Shown here one piece after another: positions 42,344 through 51,969 of a stretch of DNA of 64,000 bases; positions within the stretch are counted from its first letter, which is position 1, and every line of letters starts with the position of its first letter. The DNA is from Actinomycetota bacterium (GTDB lineage: Bacteria > Actinomycetota > Acidimicrobiia > Acidimicrobiales > Poriferisodalaceae): positions 1-64,000 of the forward strand of contig JABABU010000007.1 in the NCBI GenBank assembly GCA_014238065.1, given 5' to 3'. The notes under the pieces are model-generated. The model did not search any database. It was not told the DNA's origin and saw only the letters and a program-made list of their open reading frames with translations. A program made the position numbers and the translations under genes.

Positions 42344-45300
42344 CTAGAGGCCGAGCTGAGACTTGAGACGGGCCTGTTCTGACTTGTAGTGCTCGACGTT
42401 GTTGAGCTTGATGTCTTCGTAGCCGCGGACACCGTCGGGAAGACTCATCAACTCGGTGGCGAGCTTCGCGTTGTCGGCGCTGACCGTCGGCGAAAGACGG
42501 GCGATGAGATCGAGGTAGTCGGCCATCAGCTCGCGTTCTACCTTTCGGACCTTCGCCCTACCGAACGGATCGAACGGGGTGCCGCGCAGACGCTTGGCCG
42601 GTTTCAGAGACGCCAGTGCCGGCGTGAACCACTTGCCGAGCAACATCTTCTTGTCGCGGCCCATGGCTCGCAGCATCGGCGGATGGAGGTTCCACTTCAC
42701 CTTCATGTTGTCGCCAACAGCGTTCGACACGTTCAGCTTGGCCGAATCCTCGAGCAGAAGACGGGCAACCTCGTACTCGTCCTTGTAGGCCATCAGCTTG
42801 TAGGCGTAGCGGGCCACCGCCTCGGTGTAGGCATCGTGGCCTGCCGCGGCGGCTGTCTCGACGGCGTCGACGTAGGTCCTTGCGTACTTCTCGTTCTGGT
42901 ACTCGGTGAGATCGGCCGCACGCAGCTTCACCAGCCGCCCAACCTCGCCTTGAGCGATACCTGCAGCCTCGATAGCGGCTTCAAGTGCCTTCGACAGCTT
43001 CGGCAAATGATCTTCGGCGGTGATCGATGCGTCGCGAACGACCTGTGGATCGATGACCCACTGACGACCCCAGTGGAACGCAGCCTTGTTCGCAACAACG
43101 GCCGCTCCGTTGAGCTCGATCGCCTGGTCGAGTGCTCCCTGCGAAATCGGAATAGCACCCAGCTGAAACGCTACTCCGAGAAGGAACGTGTTGGCCGTTG
43201 TCGACTCGCCAAAGAGTCCCTCAGTGACGGCAATGGCGTCGAAATACCGGTTGTGCTCGGCGCGGGTCTCCCCGTCGAGCTGTTCCATCAGCGGCCCGAG
43301 ATCTGGGAACTCGGCGTGAACGTCACGCACCATCTCACCAGTCGGGGTCTTCGACGTCGAGATCACCGCGACCGTGCGGTCGGCAGAGACGCCTGACAGG
43401 TTCTGCGGAGCGAGCCCGACCAGCAAGTCGAACACCAGGTAGACATCGGCGGACCCGGCCGTCACCTTGTTCGTGCCCTCTACCGGTTCGATCGTGATCC
43501 TGAGGTCCGACACCACAGGACCGGCCTTCTGCGAAAGACCGGTCTGATCAAGGCCTCCGACGTACTTACCGTCGAGTGTCGCAGCGGTTCCGAGCATCTG
43601 CGAGGTCGTGACCACCCCAGTTCCACCGACACCAGGCATGCGGATCGTGCAATCGTCAGTGGGAACCAACATCGTCGGCTCTGGCAGCTTCGACACGTCG
43701 AGCTGCGGCACCCGTCGGGCGCCGCCCTTGTCACGCGAAGCCTTGTCGGCCTTCTTCTTCGGTACCACCGTCATGAACGACGGACAGTCGCCGGCGACAC
43801 ACGAATAGTCCTTGTTGCACGACGATTGATGAATCTGGGTCTTGCGGCCGAACTCTGTCTCGATCGGCTGGACCGACAGGCAGTTCGACTGCACTCCGCA
43901 GTCGCCGCAACCTTCGCACACACGCTCGTTGATGACGATGCGCTCAGGTGGATCGGCCACCAGACCGCGCTTTCGATCACGACGCTTCTCGGCAGCACAT
44001 GCCTGGTCATGAACGAGAACGGTGACGCCTTTCTCCTCGCGGAGAATCTCCTGCGCTTCGATGATCTTCTCGCGGTCCCAGACATCGACCCCGGCCGGCA
44101 TGTCGACCCCTCGGTAGGTGCTGAGATCGTCGGTGGTGACGATGACACGGGTGACGCCTTCGGCCTGCAGCGCCTTGCACAGGTTCGGCACACTCATTGC
44201 ACCAGGAGCGTCCTGGCCACCAGTCATGGCGACGGCACCGTTGTAAAGGACCTTGAACGTGATGTGTGAATCGGCGGCGACGGCAGCGCGAATAGCCAGC
44301 GAGCCCGAGTGGGCGAAGGTCCCGTCGCCGAGGTTCTGAATGAAATGGTCCACGTCGACGAATGGCTCGATGCCGATCCAGTGCACACCCTCGCCGCCCA
44401 TCTGGGTGTTGCCCATAACGGTACCGACGCGCTCCGGCGTCATGAGGCCGACGAGGCCGTGACAACCAATGCCACCCCCAACGAGTGAATCAGCGGGCGC
44501 CTTGGTGCCGGTGGAATGTGGGCATCCCGAGCAGTAGTACGGCGTCCTGGTCGGCAACATGTTGAGCATCTTGCGACCGCCACTGACGGAGATACGAGGC
44601 TCCTCGCTCGATCGCAGCTTCGAACGGTCGAGCTTCGTCAGCAGCGTCCTACGGAGTGGCTCGACGAGAGAGTCGGCATCGAGAGCGCCATGACTCTTGA
44701 CCAGAAGCCTGTCATCACGGTCGCGCTTACCGAAGATCTGTGGCTGGGTCGATGTGCCGTACAGCGCCTCGCGCAGTTGGCTCTCGATGAACGGTCGCTT
44801 CTCCTCGACGACGAGGATCTGCTCGAGGCCTTTGGCGAAGTGGCGAACGAGCGATCGATCGAACGGGAACGGCATCGACATCTGCAGCAAGCGAATGCCG
44901 TTGTCGGCAAGACCGCGTTCGGAAAGACCGAGCACGTGGGCAGCTTCTAGGATCTCGTGATAACAGCGACCAGACGCGACAATGCCCAGCCAGGCGTCGC
45001 CAGTGGGGATCGTGATGCGATTCAGATCGTTGTCCTGGCCGTACCGAAGTGCGAGCGGCAGCCTCGCTTCGTAGATCTCTTCCTCGATACGAAGCGCAGG
45101 GCCTCCAGCCAGATTCCCATTCGGTCGAGGACGATACGGCTTGCCGTTCCACTCGAACTCGGGCACCAGTGCCTTTACTCGATCGGTGCCGATCTCGGCG
45201 GTGCCGGACGCGTCGGCGACCGATGTGACGATCTTGATCGAGGTCCACAGACCTGCAGTCCGTGACAGGTGAATGCCGTGTCGCCCGAGGTCGATGACCT

Positions 45301-45841
45301 CCTGCACGTTGCCTGGCTGCAAAATCGGCATGTGCAGGTCGGCGATCGTTGCCTCTGAGGCTGAAGGAAGTGTCGAGGACTTGTTCGCAGGATCATCGCC
45401 GGTCAAGGCCAACACCCCGCCATGCTCGCTGGTACCCGCGTACTGGGCGTGGCGGATGGCGTCACCAGCTCTGTCAAGCCCTGGCGCCTTGCCGTACCAA
45501 ATACCGAGAACGCCGTCGAACTTCTGTCCAGGGAATGTTGCAGAGGCCTGGCTGCCCATGACCGCCGTGGCGCCAAGCTCTTCGTTGAGACCTGGCTTGT
45601 GGATGATGTTGAGAGCATCCATGATCGCCTTGTGGCTGATGAGCTCTTTGTCGAAACCACCCAGCGGCGAACCCTGATACCCGGAGATGAACGTGGCGGT
45701 GTTGAGGCCTTCACGACGGTCCGCGATCATCTGGTCGATCGGCACCCGCACGAGTGCGTGGATACCGGTGTAGAAGAAGCTGCCACTCTCCTCCCGATAT
45801 TTCGCGTCGAGCGCGTACTCGGCTGGCATCAGGTCGGTCAT
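42344..45841 (-). CDS. Indolepyruvate:ferredoxin oxidoreductase, fused IorA-IorB
   Basis: 1165 aa, the usual size of the bacterial single-chain enzyme. N-terminal pyrimidine-binding domain (TGIHALVRVPIDQM, ATFISGYQGSPLGGFD), TPP-binding domain (GGGIGCHGLVGLMTPERVG), a cysteine-rich 4Fe-4S region near residues 640-690 (CEGCGDCGVQSNCLSVQP) and the C-terminal gamma-type domain (MPGVGGTGVVTTSQMLGTAA). Oxidatively decarboxylates aryl pyruvates to acyl-CoA with ferredoxin. I start at the ATG at 45841; upstream in-frame sequence overlaps the divergent promoter region. It could process the transamination products of Trp, Phe or Tyr. Confidence 0.92.
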   Translation of the reverse strand: MTDLMPAEYALDAKYREESGSFFYTGIHALVRVPIDQMIADRREGLNTATFISGYQGSPLGGFDKELISHKAIMDALNIIHKPGLNEELGATAVMGSQASATFPGQKFDGVLGIWYGKAPGLDRAGDAIRHAQYAGTSEHGGVLALTGDDPANKSSTLPSASEATIADLHMPILQPGNVQEVIDLGRHGIHLSRTAGLWTSIKIVTSVADASGTAEIGTDRVKALVPEFEWNGKPYRPRPNGNLAGGPALRIEEEIYEARLPLALRYGQDNDLNRITIPTGDAWLGIVASGRCYHEILEAAHVLGLSERGLADNGIRLLQMSMPFPFDRSLVRHFAKGLEQILVVEEKRPFIESQLREALYGTSTQPQIFGKRDRDDRLLVKSHGALDADSLVEPLRRTLLTKLDRSKLRSSEEPRISVSGGRKMLNMLPTRTPYYCSGCPHSTGTKAPADSLVGGGIGCHGLVGLMTPERVGTVMGNTQMGGEGVHWIGIEPFVDVDHFIQNLGDGTFAHSGSLAIRAAVAADSHITFKVLYNGAVAMTGGQDAPGAMSVPNLCKALQAEGVTRVIVTTDDLSTYRGVDMPAGVDVWDREKIIEAQEILREEKGVTVLVHDQACAAEKRRDRKRGLVADPPERIVINERVCEGCGDCGVQSNCLSVQPIETEFGRKTQIHQSSCNKDYSCVAGDCPSFMTVVPKKKADKASRDKGGARRVPQLDVSKLPEPTMLVPTDDCTIRMPGVGGTGVVTTSQMLGTAATLDGKYVGGLDQTGLSQKAGPVVSDLRITIEPVEGTNKVTAGSADVYLVFDLLVGLAPQNLSGVSADRTVAVISTSKTPTGEMVRDVHAEFPDLGPLMEQLDGETRAEHNRYFDAIAVTEGLFGESTTANTFLLGVAFQLGAIPISQGALDQAIELNGAAVVANKAAFHWGRQWVIDPQVVRDASITAEDHLPKLSKALEAAIEAAGIAQGEVGRLVKLRAADLTEYQNEKYARTYVDAVETAAAAGHDAYTEAVARYAYKLMAYKDEYEVARLLLEDSAKLNVSNAVGDNMKVKWNLHPPMLRAMGRDKKMLLGKWFTPALASLKPAKRLRGTPFDPFGRAKVRKVERELMADYLDLIARLSPTVSADNAKLATELMSLPDGVRGYEDIKLNNVEHYKSEQARLKSQLGL

Positions 45842-45968
45842 CTCGTCCCCCGATTGACGATGGATCACTACAAAGTACTTGGGTTCGCTCGGAAGTGACC
45901 CATTCACCGGAGTCACACCGGAAGTGGGAGAACCCATAGAGTCGGTCCGGTCGAACCTGGAGGGACTC

Positions 45969-46997
45969 GTGGAAATCGATCTCATGACTGGCTCTGCGTC
46001 GTGGAGTGAAGCGGCCGAACTCGCTCGCACAGCTCAGGCGGCCGGATTTTCCGGACTCTGCTTCACCGAGACCAGCCAAGTTCCGTGGATGCAGATTGCG
46101 GCCGCAGCAATGGCCGCCGACGAGCTCTACTTCACCACCGGCATCGCTGTCGCCTTTCCCCGCAGCCCGATGGTGGCAGCAGCAGTTGCTCACGAGCTGG
46201 CCGCCAACACCAGCGGGCGTTTCCGGCTTGGCCTCGGAAGCCAGGTCAAAGCGCACATCGAGCGACGCTACTCATCGGAGTTCGATCGGCCGGCCGCGAG
46301 GTTGCGCGACTACGTGCTTGCTGTGAAGGCATGTTTCAGAGCGTTCAATCGAGAAGAACGGCTCTCGCACGACGGCGACTTCTACGCCATGTCGCTCCTG
46401 CCGACCAACTGGTCGCCAGCACCACACGACCATGAGATGAAGGTCGACATCTCGGCGGTTGGCCCTGTGATGACACGGGTCGCAGGCGAGGTCGCCGACG
46501 GCATCCATGTTCATCCGCTGCATTCGATGCACTACATCGAGAACCGGCTGCTGCCCGGTTTGACGGCAGGGGCAGCCAGGGTCGGAAGAGATGGGTCAAA
46601 GATCGATCTGCTCATTCCGGTATTCGCCTGCCCGGGAGATACGCCTGAAGAACGGGCGCCGTACATCGCGAGGACCAAGACACAGATCGCGTTCTACGGA
46701 AGCACGAAAAACTACGCGTTCCAGTTCGACGATCTCGGGTTCGAGGGCGTCTCGGCAACGCTGAACGAGAAGCTGAAGGCAGGCGACATCCAGGGAATGA
46801 CCGACACGATCACCGATGAGATGCTCGATCACTACGCCGTCATCGCTACGTGGGACGAGCTGCCGAACGCACTCGTTTCGAGATACAGCGGTGCGGCGTC
46901 GAGGCTCATCATGTACATGGGCCGAGACGAGATCTTGCGCGACGAGCACCAACGTGCGAGATGGGCCGAAGTCGCGGGGGCGGTGGCCGCAGCATGA
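45969..46997 (+). CDS. LLM-class F420-dependent oxidoreductase
   Basis: 342 aa luciferase-like TIM barrel. AAELARTAQAAGFSGLCFTE, TGIAVAFPRSPMVAAAVAHEL and SGRFRLGLGSQVKAHIERRY are standard; the group resembles the MSMEG_2256-like F420 enzymes of actinobacteria by recall. The GTG at 45969 follows GGAGG at 45959-45963. It overlaps the SDR gene by 4 bases and faces the indolepyruvate oxidoreductase across a 127-bp divergent region. Substrate not predictable. Confidence 0.87.
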   Translation: MEIDLMTGSASWSEAAELARTAQAAGFSGLCFTETSQVPWMQIAAAAMAADELYFTTGIAVAFPRSPMVAAAVAHELAANTSGRFRLGLGSQVKAHIERRYSSEFDRPAARLRDYVLAVKACFRAFNREERLSHDGDFYAMSLLPTNWSPAPHDHEMKVDISAVGPVMTRVAGEVADGIHVHPLHSMHYIENRLLPGLTAGAARVGRDGSKIDLLIPVFACPGDTPEERAPYIARTKTQIAFYGSTKNYAFQFDDLGFEGVSATLNEKLKAGDIQGMTDTITDEMLDHYAVIATWDELPNALVSRYSGAASRLIMYMGRDEILRDEHQRARWAEVAGAVAAA

Positions 46998-47749
46998 GCG
47001 GACGGATCGCGCTTGTCACCGGAGGCGGGAGCGGGATCGGGCGCGAAATCTGCATGGCGCTCGCCGGCGACGGTCGCCGAATCGCGGTCGCCGACATCAA
47101 TTTCGCCGGCGCGCTTGCCACCGCTGAGGCCATCAACGCCGGCGGTGGGATCGCCGTTGCCGTCGCCATGGACATCACAAGTACCGACTCGGTCACGTCG
47201 GGACACATCGAGGTAGTCGACGAGCTCGGCCCAATAGAGATCCTCGTCAACTGCGCGGGCTGGGACGAACTCATGCCGTTCCTCGAAACCGACGAGGCCT
47301 TCTGGGACAGGGTCATCGACATCAACTTCAAGGGGATGCTCCGCACCACTCACGCCTGTCTTCCGGCGATGATCGAAGCTGGCTGGGGACGCATGGTGAA
47401 CATCAGCTCCGACGCAGCGAGGGTCGGGTCGTCGCTCGAGGCTGTGTACTCGGGGGCAAAGGGCGGCGTCATCTCGTTCACCAAGACAATGGCGAGAGAG
47501 GTGGCCAGGCGCGGCATCACCGCGAACATCGTTTGCCCCGGCCCGACCGACACGCCACTGCTCGACGGCATCGTCGAGGCAAGCGACGGCGGCGAGAGAG
47601 TCATTGGAGCAATGGCGAGAGCGGTACCGATGAAGCGCATCGGCCAACCGGCAGAGATCGCGTCCGCCGTCTCCTACTTGACATCCGAAGCAGCAGGCTT
47701 CGTCACCGGCCAGACACTGTCGGTGTCCGGCGGTTTGACGATGTCTTGA
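46994..47749 (+). CDS. Short-chain dehydrogenase/reductase
   Basis: 251 aa classical SDR. Cofactor motif TGGGSGIG at 9-16, NCAG near 86-89, catalytic Ser139, Tyr152 and Lys156 ([10 protein letters not shown]). Asp at 34 after the second strand favours NAD(H). The overall pattern, ending [13 protein letters not shown], resembles BadH-type 2-hydroxyacyl-CoA dehydrogenases, a weak lead supported by the crotonase gene 26 bases downstream. ATG overlaps the LLM stop. Confidence 0.91.
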   Translation: MSGRIALVTGGGSGIGREICMALAGDGRRIAVADINFAGALATAEAINAGGGIAVAVAMDITSTDSVTSGHIEVVDELGPIEILVNCAGWDELMPFLETDEAFWDRVIDINFKGMLRTTHACLPAMIEAGWGRMVNISSDAARVGSSLEAVYSGAKGGVISFTKTMAREVARRGITANIVCPGPTDTPLLDGIVEASDGGERVIGAMARAVPMKRIGQPAEIASAVSYLTSEAAGFVTGQTLSVSGGLTMS

Positions 47750-47775
47750 TCAACCCGATCCACGAGGAGCACGAC

Positions 47776-48588
47776 ATGATCGAGCGTTACCAAGAAGAAT
47801 TCCCCAGCCTCACGTTCTCGAACCCCGAGCCAGGCGTGCTGATGATGACGCTCGAGGGGCCCGGTCTGAACGCCGTCGATCCTGAAAAGCACCGCGAACT
47901 CGGCGAGGTCTGGCTCGCGATCGACCGCGACCCCGAAGTTCGCGTCGCGCTTCTGGCAGGATCCGGCAAGGGGTTCAGTGCCGGCGGCAGCTTCGACCTC
48001 ATCGACGACATCAGACAGAACTACGACACCGGCCTACGGGTGCTGCGCGAAGCGCGCGACCTGGTCCTGAACATCATCAACTGCTCGAAGCCGATCGTAT
48101 CGGCGATCTGGGGACCTGCGGTTGGTGCCGGACTCGTTGCCGGTCTCCTCGCCGATGTTTCGGTGGTTGGCAAGAACGCGAGGATCATCGACGGGCACAC
48201 ACGGCTCGGCGTTGCGGCCGGGGACCACGCAGCCATCTGTTGGCCACTGCTGTGCGGCATGGCGAAGGCCAAGTACTACCTGTTGACATGTCGCGACATG
48301 ACCGGCGAGGAAGCCGATCGGATCGGGCTCGTATCGTTGTGCGTCGAGGACGACGTCGTGCTCGACGAGGCGCTGCAGGTGGCCCGCGAGCTCTCGAACG
48401 GAGCGCAGCAAGCCATCAGGTGGACGAAGCGCACCTTGAATCACGCCTATCGCATGTTCGAGCCTGCGTTCGATGCCTCGCTGGCCTATGAGTTTCTCGG
48501 GTTCCAAGGGCCCGACTCCGCCGAGGGCGTCGCCAGCCACCGCGAGCGCAGGGCTCCCGACTTCAGTGGTGGTCCGACCTCTGAATGA
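47776..48588 (+). CDS. Enoyl-CoA hydratase/isomerase (crotonase) family protein
   Basis: 270 aa. The oxyanion-hole blocks are [17 protein letters not shown] and [20 protein letters not shown]. The usual Glu pair of hydratases in the second block is replaced in part ([19 protein letters not shown]), so it may be an isomerase or ring-opening hydrolase rather than a plain hydratase. ATG at 47776 after GAGGAGCACGAC. Last gene of the LLM-SDR-crotonase run. Confidence 0.87.
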   Translation: MIERYQEEFPSLTFSNPEPGVLMMTLEGPGLNAVDPEKHRELGEVWLAIDRDPEVRVALLAGSGKGFSAGGSFDLIDDIRQNYDTGLRVLREARDLVLNIINCSKPIVSAIWGPAVGAGLVAGLLADVSVVGKNARIIDGHTRLGVAAGDHAAICWPLLCGMAKAKYYLLTCRDMTGEEADRIGLVSLCVEDDVVLDEALQVARELSNGAQQAIRWTKRTLNHAYRMFEPAFDASLAYEFLGFQGPDSAEGVASHRERRAPDFSGGPTSE

Positions 48589-48613
48589 CGCCAGCTCGAC
48601 CAGGGAGCTGTGT

Positions 48614-49702
48614 TCAGTCGAAGACGATCACCGATCGAGCTTCGGTGCCCTTGCGCATGCGATCGTACGCTTCGTTGATTCCGTCGAGTCCGATGCGTGC
48701 TGCTATCAGCTCGTCGAGCAGCAGCCGACCCTGGAGATACAGGTTCGCCAACATCGGGATGTCGCGTTTGAACGAGTTGGATCCCATGTTCAGGCCCTGC
48801 ACCCCTTTCGCCACGCGGGCGATCGGCGACGCCGGGATCTCGAGCGTCGTGCCCTCAGGTGCGATACCGATCATGTACGCCGTCCTGCCCATACCGAGCA
48901 TCCCGTAGGCTTGGGCCATGGTCTTCGTATTCCCGATGGCCTCGAACGAGTAGTCAACTCCTCCGGATGTCATCTCGACGACCGTTCCGACCGGATCGAC
49001 TTCTGAAGCGTTCACCGTTTCGGTCGCTCCGAATACGCGTGCCAACCCGAGTTTCTCGGCGTGAATGTCGACCGCGATGACACGTTCGGCTCCTGCGAGC
49101 ACAGCGCCCTGGATGACGTTCAATCCGATCCCACCGCAACCGATGACGGCGACGGTCGACCCTGGCTCGACCTTTGCGCCGTTGAACACCGAGCCGACAC
49201 CAGTCATCACCGCACATCCGAGCAATGCGCCCCGGTCGAGAGGAAGCTCGTCTGGGACCTTCACTATCGAGTTGCGATGGACCAGCATCTCTTCGGCAAA
49301 GCCACCGAGCCCAGCCATCTGCATGATCTTCTCGCCATTGCGCGTCAGTCGCGGTGCCCGAGTCGGAGCGAGGTTCAGCGCTCCCCGACGCACGCAGGCC
49401 CACGTTCGGCCAACATGACACTCGAGGCATGTGCCGCAAAACGTCGACAAACAGCCAACCACCCTGTCACCGACGGCGAACTCGGTGACGTTCGGGCCAA
49501 CAGCCTGCACAGTTCCGGCAGCCTCGTGCCCGGCAATCGCAGGTAGCGGAAACGCCATCGTGCCGTCGATGATGTGCAGATCGCTATGACACAGCCCGCA
49601 GGCCATGGTCTGGATGAGCACCTCGTCGTCGATGGGTCTGTCGACTGAGACCGTGTCGACGACCAGTTCACCCGGTGCTTCTTCGAGAATTGCAGCCTGC
49701 AT
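48614..49702 (-). CDS. Zinc-dependent alcohol dehydrogenase (class III-like, actinobacterial)
   Basis: 362 aa medium-chain dehydrogenase. Catalytic zinc ligands Cys35 (ACGLCHSD) and His59/Glu60 (AGHEAAG); structural zinc cysteines in CGTCLECHVGRTWAC; NAD fold at VAVIGCGGIGLNVIQGAVLAGA followed by VDIHAEKL. The pattern resembles mycothiol/NDMA-type dehydrogenases of actinobacteria. It closes a minus-strand series and is 39 bases after the sulfatase gene. Confidence 0.9.
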   Translation of the reverse strand: MQAAILEEAPGELVVDTVSVDRPIDDEVLIQTMACGLCHSDLHIIDGTMAFPLPAIAGHEAAGTVQAVGPNVTEFAVGDRVVGCLSTFCGTCLECHVGRTWACVRRGALNLAPTRAPRLTRNGEKIMQMAGLGGFAEEMLVHRNSIVKVPDELPLDRGALLGCAVMTGVGSVFNGAKVEPGSTVAVIGCGGIGLNVIQGAVLAGAERVIAVDIHAEKLGLARVFGATETVNASEVDPVGTVVEMTSGGVDYSFEAIGNTKTMAQAYGMLGMGRTAYMIGIAPEGTTLEIPASPIARVAKGVQGLNMGSNSFKRDIPMLANLYLQGRLLLDELIAARIGLDGINEAYDRMRKGTEARSVIVFD

Positions 49703-49741
49703 GACTGGCTCCTGTGTGGTGTGATCTGCCAGGGATCGGGA

Positions 49742-51079
49742 CTACGGACAATACGGATCAGGTGTGCCAGGAGTGATGATCGGGTGGCTGGCGAGCGAAC
49801 TCTGAAAGTCGGCAACGACTTCCATGGCCGGCTTCCGCACCCAGGTGTTGGCGGGCAAGAAGATGTCATGGCGTTCGCGAGGGTCGTCGTAGAGATTGAA
49901 CGCCCTCGGCACGCTGAGTTTCACGGGAGGATCGAGCATGTATTCCTGCCAGATCAGGTGAAGCTTCCAGTTACGCCACTTCACGGCGTGAAGGTCGTCG
50001 CCGACGAAACACAAGACGGATTCTCGACCGGACTCTGTGCGCTCACCGGTGAGGAACGGCACCAGATCGACCCCATCGATCGGCCGATCATCGGGGACAG
50101 TCGCTCCCCCCATCGACGCGAACGTCGTGAACAGGTCTACGGCATGACAGATCTCATTGCTGGTCAGGCCGGGTGCAATCCGTCCCGGCCACCTGACGAT
50201 GAATGGGACGCGAAGCGATCCCTCCATCGCGGTGAAGTACGACCCACCCCATGGCCCCGTCCAGCCCCGCCACGGCAGCGTGTCCTCTGCACCGTTGTCG
50301 CTGGTGAGGACGAAAACCGTGTCGTCGGCGATTCCGAGTTCGTCGATGTGGTCGAGCAGCAGGCCGACCCGCGTGTCGATCTCGACAAACGAATCCGCGA
50401 AGTCCCCGTTACCGGTGATCCCTGCGAAGTCGGGATGAGGAAGCGAGGGGAAATGAGGAAACGCGACCGGCATGTACGCAAAGAACGGTCGCCCATCGGC
50501 AACGGCCCTGTCGATGAAGGCGGTGGTTCTCGCGAACATGTCCGCGTCGAAGTGACGGCGCTCTTCGGTTCCGTATGGACCGAGCGACACGCTTGGAGAG
50601 CCAGCCGCGCCCTCCCACAGATGCTCCTCTTCGACCCCTGCCGAGTCGAAACCAGGCGACTGATGCCAGAGAGACGAATCGTGAGTCTCGAGCAGGCCAC
50701 ACCACTCATCGAACCCACGAGCATGCGGTTGACGGGCTGGGGCGTCTCCGAGATGCCACTTCCCGAAGTGCGCGGTCGCGTAGCCCTGCCTCGACAGCAA
50801 CTCGGCAATGGTCACTTCCCAGGCCACGAGTCCGCTCAGTTGCCCCGGTTGGGGAATGCGAGTCGTCCCTGACCGCACCGGGATGCGGCCCGTCATCACC
50901 GCAGAACGAGACGGCGTGCACTGCGCCTCCATGTTCATGTTCGTCGATCGGAAACCCTGGGCCGCCAACGCGTCGATACGCGGCGTCGGCGCACCACGCA
51001 CTACTCCCCCGCCGTAGCAACCCAACTCGCCGTAGCCGAGGTTGTCGAGAAACAGAAAGACGATGTTGGGTGTGGTCAC
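49742..51079 (-). CDS. Arylsulfatase-type sulfatase
   Basis: 445 aa. Formylglycine site Cys54 in EAQCTPSRSAVMTGRIPVRS (CxPSR, the best-studied variant). Metal-binding blocks IVFLFLDNLGYGELGCYG and VFVLTSDNGAEDTLPW, and HFGKWHLGD with the catalytic Lys/His, are intact, closer to arylsulfatase A than the sulfatase at 36642. GTG start at 51079 overlaps the hydrolase stop upstream. No signal peptide. No formylglycine-generating enzyme gene is present in the window. Confidence 0.91.
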   Translation of the reverse strand: MTTPNIVFLFLDNLGYGELGCYGGGVVRGAPTPRIDALAAQGFRSTNMNMEAQCTPSRSAVMTGRIPVRSGTTRIPQPGQLSGLVAWEVTIAELLSRQGYATAHFGKWHLGDAPARQPHARGFDEWCGLLETHDSSLWHQSPGFDSAGVEEEHLWEGAAGSPSVSLGPYGTEERRHFDADMFARTTAFIDRAVADGRPFFAYMPVAFPHFPSLPHPDFAGITGNGDFADSFVEIDTRVGLLLDHIDELGIADDTVFVLTSDNGAEDTLPWRGWTGPWGGSYFTAMEGSLRVPFIVRWPGRIAPGLTSNEICHAVDLFTTFASMGGATVPDDRPIDGVDLVPFLTGERTESGRESVLCFVGDDLHAVKWRNWKLHLIWQEYMLDPPVKLSVPRAFNLYDDPRERHDIFLPANTWVRKPAMEVVADFQSSLASHPIITPGTPDPYCP

Positions 51080-51960
51080 GCGTGTCCGATCCAGTCGAGG
51101 AGCAGTTCGTTGACTCTGTCGGGCTTCTCGAGTTGCACGAAATGACCGGCACCCTCGATGCGTTCGACGCGCATCCCAGCGGGAAAGTCGTCGTCGAACA
51201 TCCCCTTGTCGAACATCCGAGTGTCGATGCACCCGTCGTCGGACCCGGTGATGGCCAGCGTTCTGACCGGAACCGAGGTGAGGCGCATCGCTTCGGTCTT
51301 GCGAAGTCCGAGCAAGATTCCCGGCGTCGCGTTCTGACGGTAGTACGCCAGCATCGCAGAGCGAACGCCGGGCGCACCGAAGGTCGTCATGAGCTCTCGC
51401 CAGTGATCGTCGTCGATCTCATAGGCGGGAGACCACCACCGCCACAGCCTTCGGAGCAACGCCCAGTGGTTTCGTGAAACAACATGGTCGGCCAGCCAAC
51501 GAAGCTGGAAGAACGTCATGTACCACGACTTCACAAGTTGGAGCGGTACTCGCCTGACCGACTGCGGGATGCGCGCGAGATGAGGAACGGCGATCGTGGC
51601 AATCGAGACAAAGGATTCCGGAGACGACGCAGCCGCTACATAGGCGATAGCTGCTCCCCAGTCATGACCGATGAGATGGACTTCTTCAGCTTCGAGTTGT
51701 GCGGCCATCGCCGTCACGTCGCCAGCGAGAGCGATCAAGCTGTAGTCGCCATCTGATGGCTGTGAAGACGGTTCATAGCCGCGTAGTCGGGGGGCGATGA
51801 CGAAGAAACCAGCCTCCGCGATCGCCTCCATCTGCGACGAGAACGTCGTGTGATCGTCAGGAAAACCGTGCAGCACAATCACCGCTGCTCGCGAATCCTG
51901 GGGGCCGGCTGTGAGCACCGAGAATTCGAGATCTCCGAGTTCGATGGTCGAGAGGTCCAC
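51076..51960 (-). CDS. Alpha/beta hydrolase, epoxide hydrolase-like
   Basis: 294 aa. Oxyanion motif LHGFPDD at 30-36, nucleophile Asp100 (IGHDWGAAIAYV) and catalytic His in GAGHFVQLEKPD. The Asp nucleophile points to epoxide hydrolase or haloacetate dehalogenase chemistry rather than esterase. The halide-stabilising Asn/Trp pair of haloalkane dehalogenases is only half present (Trp101 but Phe33 where HLDs have Asn), so epoxide hydrolysis is preferred. It overlaps the sulfatase gene by 4 bases (GTGA). Confidence 0.88.
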   Translation of the reverse strand: MDLSTIELGDLEFSVLTAGPQDSRAAVIVLHGFPDDHTTFSSQMEAIAEAGFFVIAPRLRGYEPSSQPSDGDYSLIALAGDVTAMAAQLEAEEVHLIGHDWGAAIAYVAAASSPESFVSIATIAVPHLARIPQSVRRVPLQLVKSWYMTFFQLRWLADHVVSRNHWALLRRLWRWWSPAYEIDDDHWRELMTTFGAPGVRSAMLAYYRQNATPGILLGLRKTEAMRLTSVPVRTLAITGSDDGCIDTRMFDKGMFDDDFPAGMRVERIEGAGHFVQLEKPDRVNELLLDWIGHA

Positions 51961-51969
51961 TGGTTCGAC

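Noticed and set aside
51076-51960. Second haloalkane dehalogenase
   Set aside because: The nucleophile Asp and a Trp are present, but the first halide-binding Asn is replaced by Phe in HGFP, which fits epoxide hydrolases better.
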